This document shows positions 35,272 through 44,009 of a DNA stretch of 64,000 nt, piece by piece. How positions within the stretch are numbered: the first letter of the stretch is position 1; each line of letters begins with the position of its first letter. The notes beneath the pieces are model-generated. The model was given only the letters and a program-made list of their open reading frames with translations, did not search any database and had not been told where the DNA came from. Position numbers and translations under genes: made by a program. Origin of the DNA: Stenotrophomonas maltophilia (GTDB lineage Bacteria; Pseudomonadota; Gammaproteobacteria; Xanthomonadales; Xanthomonadaceae); assembly GCA_002435595.1 (NCBI GenBank), contig DJBL01000091.1, positions 32,987-96,986 on the forward strand, written 5' to 3'.

Positions 35272-36852
35272 TCAGAACTGGAAGTAGAGGAAACGGGATT
35301 CTTTGTGCAGGCTCAGCAGCGACAGGCCCAGCATCAGCAGCATCACCAGCAGCCACTGCCAGTTGGGCTGCCAGCGCATCCACGCGCGCGGCGCCGGGCT
35401 CGGCTTGGCCAGCGACGGGCCGTACACGCCCATGATCTGCTGGGCGTTGGGTGCCAGCCAGACAATGGCCAGCAGCACCAGGATATAGAGCAGCTGCACG
35501 TGGTGCCCGGCCAGCAGGCGCCAGCCATCGCCCAGCCCCATGCCGCCAAGGTAGCCCAGGTTCTCCAGGCTTTCCCAGCCGCGCACGCCGAACATGGCCT
35601 GGACCAGTTCCCACGCATCGTGCACGCCATCGGCGCGGAAGAAGGCCTGCGCCACCAGCACCGCACCGAAGGTGAGCAGCACATAGCCGGCATGCTGGTA
35701 CCAGCGCAGCTGGCGCAGCGCGGCCGGCTTGCGGCCGCCGACGAACACGCGCCAGGCGTGGTTGATGGACAGGTAGCCGGCATGCAGCAGGCCGAAGATC
35801 AGGAACTGCAGGCCCGCGCCATGCCAGATCCCGGCCAGGCCCATCGCCCACACCGTGGGCAGCACGATCATCGACAGGAAGCCGCCGGCCGAGGCCACCG
35901 CCGCCGGACCGGTGGCGCGGCCATGACGGGTGCGCCAGCGGGTCACCGCCATCGCCACCGGGTAGTACAGGTAGGCGGTGATGTAGCGGGTCAGGGTCAT
36001 GTGCCAGCGCGCCCAGAAATCGATCACGCTGGTCGCCTTGTAGGGCGAGTTGAAGTTGAGCGGGAAGCGGATGCCGAACATGCGGGCCAGGCCCAGGGCC
36101 ATGTCCGAGTATCCGGAGAAATCGAAGTACAACTGCAGCGCGTAGCTGAGCGCGGTGGCCCAGGCGCCCCAGAACTGGACCTCGCCGGTGGAGGCAAAGC
36201 CGGCATCGGCATACGGGGCGATGGTATCGGCCAGCAGCACTTTCTTGGCCAGCCCGATCACGAACAGCATGCCGCCCACCGACAGGTTGTCGGCCTGGAA
36301 GCGATAGGTTTCGCGCTTGCTGAACTGCGGCATCATCTCCTTGTGATGGAGGATGGGACCGGCGATCAGGTGCGGGAAGAAGGTCACGAACAGCACGTAG
36401 CTGAGTGGGCTGCGGTCGTTGACCACGCCGGCGCGGCAGTCCAGCAGGTAACCGATCTGGGTGAAGGTGAAGAAGGAGATGCCCAGCGGCAGGATCAGCG
36501 CATCCATCGGGCCGACGTTCAAGCCCATCTCGCCGACGAAGTTCACCATCGCCGCGAAGTACTTGTAGTGCACCAGCAGCAGCAGGTCGGCGGCCACGCC
36601 CAGTGCGGTGGCCAGCAGCTGCAGTTTCGGGCGCTTGGCCAGCGCCAGGATCACCAGGCTGACCAGGTAGTTGAAGACGATCGAGCCGGACAGCAGGATC
36701 ACGAACTGCGGGTTCCACCAGCCATAGAACACGATCGAGGCCACGCACAGCCACAACGCGGCCAGCCGCGGCCGCACCGCACCCAGCGCGTAATGCACGC
36801 CCAGTGCGATCGGCAGGAACACCAGCAGGAACAGGAAGGAGTTGAAAAGCAT
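35272..36852 (-). CDS. MBOAT-family O-acyltransferase (AlgI/DltB-like)
   Basis: 526-residue polytopic inner-membrane protein that moves an activated acyl group across the membrane for polysaccharide modification. The AlgI-type start MLFNSFLFLLVFLPIAL, the FPHLIAGPILHHKEMMPQF block, YFDFSGYSDMALGLARMFG, the re-entrant motif DFWARWHMTLTRYITAYLYYP and the catalytic-His motif LAGIWHGAGLQFLIFG are all present. AlgI proteins use acetyl-type donors while DltB takes D-alanine from DltC; the adjacent carrier and ligase genes point to the second mode. It follows the AlgJ-like gene after 12 bases. Confidence 0.92.
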   Translation of the reverse strand: MLFNSFLFLLVFLPIALGVHYALGAVRPRLAALWLCVASIVFYGWWNPQFVILLSGSIVFNYLVSLVILALAKRPKLQLLATALGVAADLLLLVHYKYFAAMVNFVGEMGLNVGPMDALILPLGISFFTFTQIGYLLDCRAGVVNDRSPLSYVLFVTFFPHLIAGPILHHKEMMPQFSKRETYRFQADNLSVGGMLFVIGLAKKVLLADTIAPYADAGFASTGEVQFWGAWATALSYALQLYFDFSGYSDMALGLARMFGIRFPLNFNSPYKATSVIDFWARWHMTLTRYITAYLYYPVAMAVTRWRTRHGRATGPAAVASAGGFLSMIVLPTVWAMGLAGIWHGAGLQFLIFGLLHAGYLSINHAWRVFVGGRKPAALRQLRWYQHAGYVLLTFGAVLVAQAFFRADGVHDAWELVQAMFGVRGWESLENLGYLGGMGLGDGWRLLAGHHVQLLYILVLLAIVWLAPNAQQIMGVYGPSLAKPSPAPRAWMRWQPNWQWLLVMLLMLGLSLLSLHKESRFLYFQF

Positions 36853-36864
36853 CGTCCGTAGCGC

Positions 36865-37989
36865 TCAGTCGATCTCGGCCAGCGTTGCCTGCTCACCGTC
36901 GGTCAACGGCAATGACAGGGCCATTTCAGAGAATTCCCAGACCACCAGCTTCAGCGTCGGCGGCCACTGCGCCCGCTGCGGCCAGGCCGCCAGCAGCGCA
37001 CCGGAGAACTGTCCGCCATCCAGGCTCTGGTTCCACACTTCGCGCCCCAGGGCATTGCCCAGGCGTTCGGCGAACAGGCTGCGGCGGCCGTTGGAGCTGC
37101 CCAGCAGCAGTACTTCCACCGGCGGGGTGTCGTCGAGCAGGCCGCCGCTGCGCAGCGGCGTGATCGCCTGCTCCGGCTCGCGGTCGAGCGCCGGGCGCCA
37201 AGCCGGCGCGGCCTTCTCCAGCCCGGCCAGCACGATCAGGTCGCCCATCCGCGGCTTCGGCGCGCCGGGTGCACCGACCTCGAACGCCTGCGCGCCCGGC
37301 CCACCCAGCAGCGGCAGCGCCGATGCCGCCACGGCGTCGGCCGCACGCTGCGCCCCGATCCGGTTCATGTGCACGTCGGTGCGGAAGAACATCGGCGCAC
37401 TGCCGTCCGCCAACACCGGTAGCAGATCGGTGGCCGGTACCCGGGCGGCGGCAAGCGCCTGCTGCCACTGCGCCAGGCGCGCGCGCATCGGCACCGAATG
37501 GCGCAGCCCACAGGTATGCGCCTGCTCGATCCGCGACTTGTCCGGCACCACCACCACCAGCAACTGCACGCCCTGCGCCTTGAGCTGGGCCGACCAGTGC
37601 TGCATCAGCCGCACGCGCTGGGCCAACACCTGCTCGCCCGCGCCAGGCTGCGGGCGCAGGCCATCGCGATAGAACAGCCAATCCGGGCAGCCCAGCGCGA
37701 CCTGCGGCCCGAGGTCGCCGAGCAGGCGGTAGCGCAGCGCGGCAGTGGCCAGGTCGGCCTGGGACTGCACCGGCAGCTTGAGCGCTTCGTTGATGGCACG
37801 GCCGGCTTCGCCATCGGCCCAGCGCGCCGGAGCCAGCGCGGCCGCCGGGATCTTCGCCTTGCCCAGCATCCAGGCGCCGGCGAGCAGGCCGATGACCAGC
37901 AACACGATCACCACCACCGTCGTGGGCCGGTGGGCACGGGCGGGCGCGGCCGGAGGCAAGGGCGCGGGCGCGCCAGGACGTGCACTCAT
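36865..37989 (-). CDS. AlgJ/AlgX-like SGNH acyltransferase, membrane-anchored
   Basis: 374 residues. After a Pro/Ala-rich cytoplasmic tail a single membrane anchor (VVVIVLLVIGLLAGAWML, about 25-42) leads to a periplasmic SGNH-hydrolase-like domain of the AlgJ/AlgX/DltD type: CPDWLFYRDGLRPQ, LLVVVVPDKSRIE, the Asp-X-His motif in FFRTDVHMNRIGAQRAADAV and the nucleophile-type EVLLLGSSNGRRSLF near the C-terminus. These would pass the acyl group from the MBOAT protein to the polymer. Where AlgJ has HW, this protein has HM. Follows a similar gene by four bases. Confidence 0.82.
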   Translation of the reverse strand: MSARPGAPAPLPPAAPARAHRPTTVVVIVLLVIGLLAGAWMLGKAKIPAAALAPARWADGEAGRAINEALKLPVQSQADLATAALRYRLLGDLGPQVALGCPDWLFYRDGLRPQPGAGEQVLAQRVRLMQHWSAQLKAQGVQLLVVVVPDKSRIEQAHTCGLRHSVPMRARLAQWQQALAAARVPATDLLPVLADGSAPMFFRTDVHMNRIGAQRAADAVAASALPLLGGPGAQAFEVGAPGAPKPRMGDLIVLAGLEKAAPAWRPALDREPEQAITPLRSGGLLDDTPPVEVLLLGSSNGRRSLFAERLGNALGREVWNQSLDGGQFSGALLAAWPQRAQWPPTLKLVVWEFSEMALSLPLTDGEQATLAEID

Positions 37990-37993
37990 CGGG

Positions 37994-39025
37994 TTACTGC
38001 CCCAGTGCCTTGTTCAGCCGCGCGGTCCATTGCGCCGGCGTCATGATCGAAGCGTTGTCCCATTGCCCACGCGCATCCGGGCCCTGCACGTAGGACGGCT
38101 CGAACATCTGCCACACCAGCACCTGCGGCTTGTGCTGGCGGAACTCGGGCGACTCCAGGTACTCCAGCAGCATCACCCAGTGGCCGACGTTGCCCGGCTT
38201 CCAGTTCACCGAGACCGGCCGATCAAGCACGTTGGAGAGCTTCTGCGGGAAACCGAAGTACGGCTGCACCATGCTGTGGCCGGTGACGTGCACCGGCGCC
38301 GGCGCATCATCCAGCAGCGACTGCTGCTCGGCCTGGCGGCGCACGGTGAAGGTGTCGCGGCCGATCGCCTTGCGCTGGGCATCGGTGAGGAACAGTTCGG
38401 CCAGGTCGCCGAAGCGGCGCTCCTTGATCTCGCTGCCCAGCGCCATGCCGGTGCCGGCCTGGCCCTGCAGCTGCGGCACCTGCTGGCGGACCTGCGCGGC
38501 CACGGCCACGGCGATCGCATCGGCGGCCGGCTGGGTCCAGTGCTGGTCGCTGCGGTAGAACACTTCCTGCCCGCCCTGCTTGACCTGGCGCAGCACCTGC
38601 AACGCATCCACCGAGGGCACGCCAGCCTTGTCCAGGCCATCGTGCACCAGTGCATAGCGGCCGCGCACGGCGTCGCCAAGACGCTTGCCGTCAGGCAGCT
38701 TGTCTTCGTAGAACAGCGCCTTGTCCGGCAGCACCAGCACTTCCAGCTTGACCCCGGCGGCGGCCAGCGCGGTCCGCGCCTGGGCCACCAGTTGGGTGTT
38801 GCGGGCGATCGCCGGCGCGTCGACGTCGGTCAGGCTGCCCCACGCAGGGAACAGCCAGCCGTCCTTGCCGATCAACACGATCGACGAATCCTGGTTGGCC
38901 GTGGTGGCCGCTGCCGGTGCAGTCTGTGCCATCGCCGGTGCGCTGGCGCACAGCGCGCTGCACAGCACGGCCAGCCACAGCGGTCGCAGGCGGGTGGGAC
39001 GGAGCGTGGATCGGGGAGGGATCAT
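37994..39025 (-). CDS. AlgX/AlgJ-like SGNH acyltransferase, periplasmic
   Basis: 343 residues with a cleavable signal peptide (LWLAVLCSALCASAPAMA). Second AlgJ/AlgX-like protein of the operon: GKDGWLFPAWGSL, LEVLVLPDKALFYEDKLPDG, the catalytic Asp-X-His in FYRSDQHWTQPAADAIAVAV and the candidate nucleophile region VHVTGHSMVQPYFGF. Alginate systems likewise need two related proteins (AlgJ and AlgX), so duplication fits an O-acylation machine. ATG at 39025 with GGA nine bases upstream, 20 bases after the NfrA-like stop. Confidence 0.83.
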   Translation of the reverse strand: MIPPRSTLRPTRLRPLWLAVLCSALCASAPAMAQTAPAAATTANQDSSIVLIGKDGWLFPAWGSLTDVDAPAIARNTQLVAQARTALAAAGVKLEVLVLPDKALFYEDKLPDGKRLGDAVRGRYALVHDGLDKAGVPSVDALQVLRQVKQGGQEVFYRSDQHWTQPAADAIAVAVAAQVRQQVPQLQGQAGTGMALGSEIKERRFGDLAELFLTDAQRKAIGRDTFTVRRQAEQQSLLDDAPAPVHVTGHSMVQPYFGFPQKLSNVLDRPVSVNWKPGNVGHWVMLLEYLESPEFRQHKPQVLVWQMFEPSYVQGPDARGQWDNASIMTPAQWTARLNKALGQ

Positions 39026-39045
39026 CGTCGGGTCCTTTTCCAGGG

Positions 39046-41862
39046 TCAGTAGTAGAGCGTGGCGGTGGCAAACAGGCCCTTGGCCCGCTGCGTGTCGCCG
39101 CCGCCGATGGCGAAGCGGTACTGCACCGCCAGGTCGAGATAGGAACGCGCGGCGTTGTAATGGTCTTCGCGGAACCAGTAACGCACGCCGACGCCGGGAC
39201 CGGCCCCCAGCGACCAGCTGCTGGCGGTGTCGGACAAGGTGAAGGACTGCGCGCCGATCAGCGGGTACGCGATGCCACGGACCTTGGAGGTCTGGTCGAT
39301 CCAGTCCGCGCCCACCACCAGGTACGGGTTGACCACCCAGCGGGTCTGCTCGGCGCCGAAACGGTAGCTGCGCCCGGCACGCACTTCGGCCGCGCCGAAC
39401 CACTGCTGGCGACGCAGGCGGCCATCGGACTGCAGGATGCGCTGCGACGGATCGCCGTTGGCGTCCAGCGCGTCGATGCTGAAGTGGGCGCGGTTGTCGT
39501 CCCAGCTCAGGCCGGCCTGGGCATAGCCGCTGACCGTCCACCACTGGTTGACATCGGTGCGCACGCCGGTGCCCTTGTAGAAGCCATAGGTCAGGTAGGA
39601 CATCCAGCCACCGGCATTGCTGTCCAGGCGGTAGCGCGCCAGCGTGTTGATCTGCAGCGGGCGGTTGGACTCGATCTGGATACGGCACTGGATCGCGGCC
39701 GAATCGGGATACACGCCGCCGTTGCGGGTGGCGGTACCGACGAACTGGCGGCGTTCGATGCCGGCACTCAGGCCGGTCTGGCCAAACGCATAGCGCACGC
39801 CGAACGAGGCAATCGTGGAAGGCCAGCCGGCGATCGAGCGCGAGCGGCTCAGGCGTTCGGCACGGGCACGCGCGTCCTCGGTGGCTTCGCCGGTGCAGGG
39901 GTCCACGGCCAGGATCGATTCGAACGTACCGCCTTCGTCGTACAGCGTGTTGGCGATGCGTGCGTAGGCTTCCAGCGTGCCGTGGCGGTTGTTCAGCTGC
40001 GGCGGCCGCCAGAAGGCTTCCAGCGTGCCGAACACCGAATCGCCTGGCGTGCTGATCGCCGCGCCGCCCAGGTTGGTGGCGGCCTGGCGCGCGCCACGAT
40101 AGCCGGCCGAGGCGATGATGCCCCACTCGCGCGACAGGTTGGCGATGGAACTGCGGGTGTTGTAGCGCTGCGCCTTGTCCAGTTTCAGCGTGCCGGCATC
40201 GGCGCTGTCGATCGCCCCGCGCAGCAGGGTCACGGCCTCGCGGTTGGCGCCGGTGGCGGCGCTGGCATAGGCCTGGTCCAGGATCACGCTGGGCGGTGCC
40301 TTGCCGGTGGCCTCGGCCGCGCGGAAGTCGGCCAGCGCCTGCCCGGGTTCGCCGGTACGCTGGTAGAGGTAGCCGCGCTGCATCAGCAGGCCGGCGTCCT
40401 GGGGCTTTTCGGCCAATGCGGCGTCCAGGCGCTGCCGCGCCTGGGCGGCCTGGGCCCGATCACCGGCCGACAGCGTGGTGGTCAGCAGTGCCTGCAGGTT
40501 GCTGTTGCCCGGGTCATCGCTGACCGCCTGCTGCGCCTGGCGGATGGCCTCCTGGTAGTCCTGTCGGCCGAAGGCGGCATAGGCACGCTGCGATGCCCCG
40601 CCCTCGCCCTGCAGGTCGGCGGGCATCACTTCGCACTGGGTGCCGTAGGGGGTATCGCGGCACTGCTGGAACGGTGCCGGGTAGTCGGCCAGGGTGAGCT
40701 GCGCACCCGGCCGGGCCCGTGCCAGCGCCTTGCCGCGCTCGGCGACCGCATCCTGCACGGTCTTGCGCGCATCGGCATCCAGGTCGGCAAACGTGTCCTG
40801 CTGCAGCGGCTGCAGCAGCTGGGCGGCGCGCGCGCGGTCACCGGCGGCGATCGCCGCATCGGTGGCGAGCAGGCGCACGTTGCGCAGCTGCTGGGCGTCC
40901 AGCCAGTCCTGGGTAAGCGCGGCGTCGAAATCGGCGTTGGCCTCGGCGGTCTTGTCCTGGCGCTGGCGCAGGTAGGCACGCATCACCAGGGCCACGGTGT
41001 CATCGCTGTCATTGAGCAGGGCCTGGTCGGCGGTGAGCTCGGCCGCGGGCAACTGCTCATCGAGCATCTGCGAGGTCATCAGCAGCAGCCGGTGCGAGGC
41101 GACATCCGGCGCACGCTCCACTGCCTGCCGGGCAGAGCGGGTGGCTGCGGCGAAGTCCTGCGCGATCAGGGCCTGGTAGCCCTCCTGCGCCGGCTTGACC
41201 GCCCGCTGCCGGCCCAGCGCAACGCGCTTGGCCTGCAGGTCGCCCACGTTCGGCGCGCCCAGTTGGATCGCCGTGGCGGCGGCCGCGTCGGCCTGTTCCA
41301 GCTGCTGCTGCGCCTCCAGCGAGGCCACCCACAGCGTCGCCCACGCGCCCTGCTGCGGTTGCTGGCGGAACGCCTGCTCGGCCTTGCTGGCCGCTTCGGC
41401 CATGCGGTCGTTGTTGTAGGCCTCGTAGGCCTGGGTCGCCAACGCGAACGCGCGCTGGTAGGCCAGCTCGGCGGCCGTCGGGCGGGCGGCGGCCACCGCG
41501 CGCGTACCGGTGGCGGCAGTCCCGCGCGGTGCGGCCGCGGCCAGCGCCGGCAATGCCGGATCAACGATGCCATCGGCGATGGCGCGCTGTGCCAGCGCGC
41601 GCGCCTGGTCGCTGCGACCCAGCTTCTGCGCCGCGTAGATCTGCAGCAGGCGCAGCCGGGCCACGTCCGGGCGCAGGCGCGCGGCCTCGGTGGCAGTACG
41701 GTAGGCCTGGGCGTAGTCGCCGCGGTCGTAGGCGCCAAAAGCCTGCTCGGCGATGCGGTAGGCGTTGCCGGACAGCGGCAGGGATTGCTGTGCGTGCACA
41801 CTGGCGCTGCCCAGGCCGAACAGCGTCAGCGCGATCACGCTGGAAAGCAGGGTGGTCCTCAT
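39046..41862 (-). CDS. nfrA: NfrA-like TPR / outer-membrane exopolysaccharide export protein
   Basis: 938 residues. Signal peptide (ALTLFGLGSASVHA), then about 550 residues of Ala-rich TPR-like helices (AYDRGDYAQAYRTATEAARL, FGRQDYQEAIRQAQQAV, YLYQRTGEPGQALADFRAAE), then a beta-rich region of about 300 residues (NTRSSIANLSREWGIIASAG to RAKGLFATATLYY) resembling the NfrA C-terminal domain, which ends with an outer-membrane-type aromatic residue. E. coli NfrA is the phage N4 receptor and outer-membrane part of a glycan secretion system. The scaffold-plus-barrel plan recalls PgaA and BcsC. Start overlap with nfrB. Confidence 0.85.
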   Translation of the reverse strand: MRTTLLSSVIALTLFGLGSASVHAQQSLPLSGNAYRIAEQAFGAYDRGDYAQAYRTATEAARLRPDVARLRLLQIYAAQKLGRSDQARALAQRAIADGIVDPALPALAAAAPRGTAATGTRAVAAARPTAAELAYQRAFALATQAYEAYNNDRMAEAASKAEQAFRQQPQQGAWATLWVASLEAQQQLEQADAAAATAIQLGAPNVGDLQAKRVALGRQRAVKPAQEGYQALIAQDFAAATRSARQAVERAPDVASHRLLLMTSQMLDEQLPAAELTADQALLNDSDDTVALVMRAYLRQRQDKTAEANADFDAALTQDWLDAQQLRNVRLLATDAAIAAGDRARAAQLLQPLQQDTFADLDADARKTVQDAVAERGKALARARPGAQLTLADYPAPFQQCRDTPYGTQCEVMPADLQGEGGASQRAYAAFGRQDYQEAIRQAQQAVSDDPGNSNLQALLTTTLSAGDRAQAAQARQRLDAALAEKPQDAGLLMQRGYLYQRTGEPGQALADFRAAEATGKAPPSVILDQAYASAATGANREAVTLLRGAIDSADAGTLKLDKAQRYNTRSSIANLSREWGIIASAGYRGARQAATNLGGAAISTPGDSVFGTLEAFWRPPQLNNRHGTLEAYARIANTLYDEGGTFESILAVDPCTGEATEDARARAERLSRSRSIAGWPSTIASFGVRYAFGQTGLSAGIERRQFVGTATRNGGVYPDSAAIQCRIQIESNRPLQINTLARYRLDSNAGGWMSYLTYGFYKGTGVRTDVNQWWTVSGYAQAGLSWDDNRAHFSIDALDANGDPSQRILQSDGRLRRQQWFGAAEVRAGRSYRFGAEQTRWVVNPYLVVGADWIDQTSKVRGIAYPLIGAQSFTLSDTASSWSLGAGPGVGVRYWFREDHYNAARSYLDLAVQYRFAIGGGDTQRAKGLFATATLYY

Positions 41863-44003
41863 GCCTTCAGCTCTCCGTCGGCGCTGTATTGGGGTTGTCC
41901 GGACCGACGGTGCTGTTCGCGCACCGCTTCGGCAATCGCCGCTTCGGTGGCCACGCCGTGCTTGACCAGGTAGTCGCCGATGCGCCCATCGCGCTGCGGC
42001 TTGTATTCGTCCAGCACGCGCTCGAACTGGTCCCGGGCGATCAGGCGCATTTCCACCAGCAGGTCGCCCAGCAGCGGCACCGCGTCGATGCGGTAGGTCT
42101 CACCGCTGATCAGGCGCAGGCCGGCATTGATCTCGCTTTCGCGGGCGATCGACTGTTCCACCACGCTGGCCTGCACGTCCTGCAGCAGCTGTGCCTGCTC
42201 GGCATCGCTGAGCGGGTTGGCCACGGCAATGGACAGGGTGGCGCCGGTGCTGCCCGGCAACGGCAGCAGGCGCCACTGCACGCAGGCCTCCACCGAAATC
42301 GGGAACTGCCCGGCCTGCAGGTAGTCCACGTCGATGACCGCACGCGACAGGTCGCCCTGGAAGGCAATCGCCTCGGCCAGGGTTTCATCGTCCAGCCAGC
42401 CCTGCGACACCAGGATCCGGCCCAGCGGCTGCTGGCGCCCGCCCTGCTGCTGCTGCAACGCTTCTTCCAGGCGCTCCGGCTCCACCGCCTGCCAGGTGGT
42501 GAGCAGTTCGCCCAGGCGCTTGCGGGTCTGCACCAGCTGCGAGGCGCTGGGGAAATCGTGCATGGTCTTGTCCCAGACCATGCGCTTGCCGAACAGCAGG
42601 TACAGCAGGAACATGCGCCACGCGCGGGCGGTGGCCATGAAATTGATCATGTTGCCGACCACCATGCGTGGGATCGACATCAACGCGTGTTCCCAGCCGT
42701 ACAGCCGGTTGACGAAGTAGAAGCGCTGCACGACCCGGGTGGCCAGCGCGGCGGTGGTGATCAGGGCGACATTCATCTGCCAGGTGCCGGCCTGGAAGAT
42801 GGTCGGGAACTGCGTGGTCCACACCCCGGTCACCTTGAGCAGCCAGAACAGCAGCAGCTGCAGGAAGATGATGTAGGCGATGATGCTGATGAACGAGGTG
42901 ACGATGCCCTTGCGGTCGCGCGCCAGCAGGTACTTGGTGGCCAGCGAGCCGCGCCAGCCCAGCGTCTCCCAGCTCTGCAGGCCGATGCCCAGCACCCAGC
43001 GCGCCTTCTGCCGATAGGAGGCGCGGAAGTTGTCGGGGAAGTATTCGCGCACGCACAGTGCCATCGACTGGGTACTTTCGCGCACCGGTCCCCAGCCGAA
43101 CCACGAGGGGCGGCGCACGCGGAACTGCACCGGGAAGCGGGCGAAAATCGAGTGCATGCCCATCGCCGCCAGCCGCGCGCCGACGTCGTAGTCCTCGGTG
43201 AGGCTGTCGGTGTTGAAGGGCTGGTTGTCGGTGGCCGCGCTCAATGCCAGCAGCGCCTTGCGCGAGAAGCAGGTGCCGACGCCGGCCGAGGGCACCATGC
43301 CGGACACGCTCTCGCGCACCACCAGGTCCTTGGCGTGCCATTCGGCGAACTCGTCCATGTACACCCCGGCGATCAACTCATACCACTCGCGGTCCAGCGA
43401 GGTCACCGGCAGCTGGATCATGTCCTTGCGCGGCAGCAGGTAGTTGAAGAAGCGCAGCTCCATCGGATGCAGCACGTCTTCGCTGTCGTGCAGGATCACC
43501 CCGGCGAACTCGATGTCGTGGCGCTTCTCGTAATCGAAGATCGACAGGATCAGCCAGTTCAGGCAGTCGGCCTTGCTGGTCGGGCCGGCGTGCGGCACCT
43601 CCACCCGACGCAGGCGCTTGTAGCGCCGGCGCATGCGCTCCACTTCGGCGATGGTCTCGGCATCGTTGGGGTAGGTGCCGACGAAGACGATGTACTCGCG
43701 GTAGTCGAGCACATCGATCATGTTTTCCACCATCTGCGCGATCACGTCGTACTCGGCCCAGGCCGGCACCATGATCGCCAACGGCTGTTCTGGACGCTGC
43801 AGCAGGTCCTGCTGGGTCAGCGGGCGGTACTCGCGACGCTTCTTGACCGTGAGCGTGCGCCAGCTTTCGCGGACCCAGTACCAGATGTCGATGAACAGGT
43901 CATCGAGGCTGGAGATCAGGATCAGCACGGCCACCGCCGCCGCCACTGTTTCCAGGACGGCGTAGTAGTTGGCCAGCTGTATGTTCCAGAACAGTCCGTC
44001 CAC
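41859..44003 (-). CDS. nfrB: NfrB-like inner-membrane glycosyltransferase with MshEN-type c-di-GMP region
   Basis: 714 residues. N-terminal membrane segment, then a GT2 synthase domain with AIMVPAWAEYDVIAQMVENM, the acidic LHDSEDVLHP, the TEDYDVG motif and the QKARWVLG acceptor motif, followed by several membrane helices (FISIIAYIIFLQLLLFWLL). From about residue 520 a soluble region carries two MshEN-type repeats, PLGRILVSQGWLDDETLAEA..Q and RIGDYLVKHGVATEAAIAEA..EQ, the pattern that binds c-di-GMP in MshE and in E. coli NfrB. Predicted to polymerise and translocate an N-acetylmannosamine-containing glycan under c-di-GMP control. GTG start at 44003. Confidence 0.9.
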   Translation of the reverse strand: MDGLFWNIQLANYYAVLETVAAAVAVLILISSLDDLFIDIWYWVRESWRTLTVKKRREYRPLTQQDLLQRPEQPLAIMVPAWAEYDVIAQMVENMIDVLDYREYIVFVGTYPNDAETIAEVERMRRRYKRLRRVEVPHAGPTSKADCLNWLILSIFDYEKRHDIEFAGVILHDSEDVLHPMELRFFNYLLPRKDMIQLPVTSLDREWYELIAGVYMDEFAEWHAKDLVVRESVSGMVPSAGVGTCFSRKALLALSAATDNQPFNTDSLTEDYDVGARLAAMGMHSIFARFPVQFRVRRPSWFGWGPVRESTQSMALCVREYFPDNFRASYRQKARWVLGIGLQSWETLGWRGSLATKYLLARDRKGIVTSFISIIAYIIFLQLLLFWLLKVTGVWTTQFPTIFQAGTWQMNVALITTAALATRVVQRFYFVNRLYGWEHALMSIPRMVVGNMINFMATARAWRMFLLYLLFGKRMVWDKTMHDFPSASQLVQTRKRLGELLTTWQAVEPERLEEALQQQQGGRQQPLGRILVSQGWLDDETLAEAIAFQGDLSRAVIDVDYLQAGQFPISVEACVQWRLLPLPGSTGATLSIAVANPLSDAEQAQLLQDVQASVVEQSIARESEINAGLRLISGETYRIDAVPLLGDLLVEMRLIARDQFERVLDEYKPQRDGRIGDYLVKHGVATEAAIAEAVREQHRRSGQPQYSADGELKA

Positions 44004-44009
44004 GGCCGG

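Noticed and set aside
38917..41973. 1018-codon open frame on the plus strand
   Set aside because: Shadow of the nfrA-like gene; low-complexity Gly/Gln/Val composition typical of antisense frames in GC-rich DNA.
39046..44003. nfrA/nfrB as phage-derived genes
   Set aside because: They are host exopolysaccharide genes named after their use as phage N4 receptor; no phage structural, integrase or lysis genes occur in the window.
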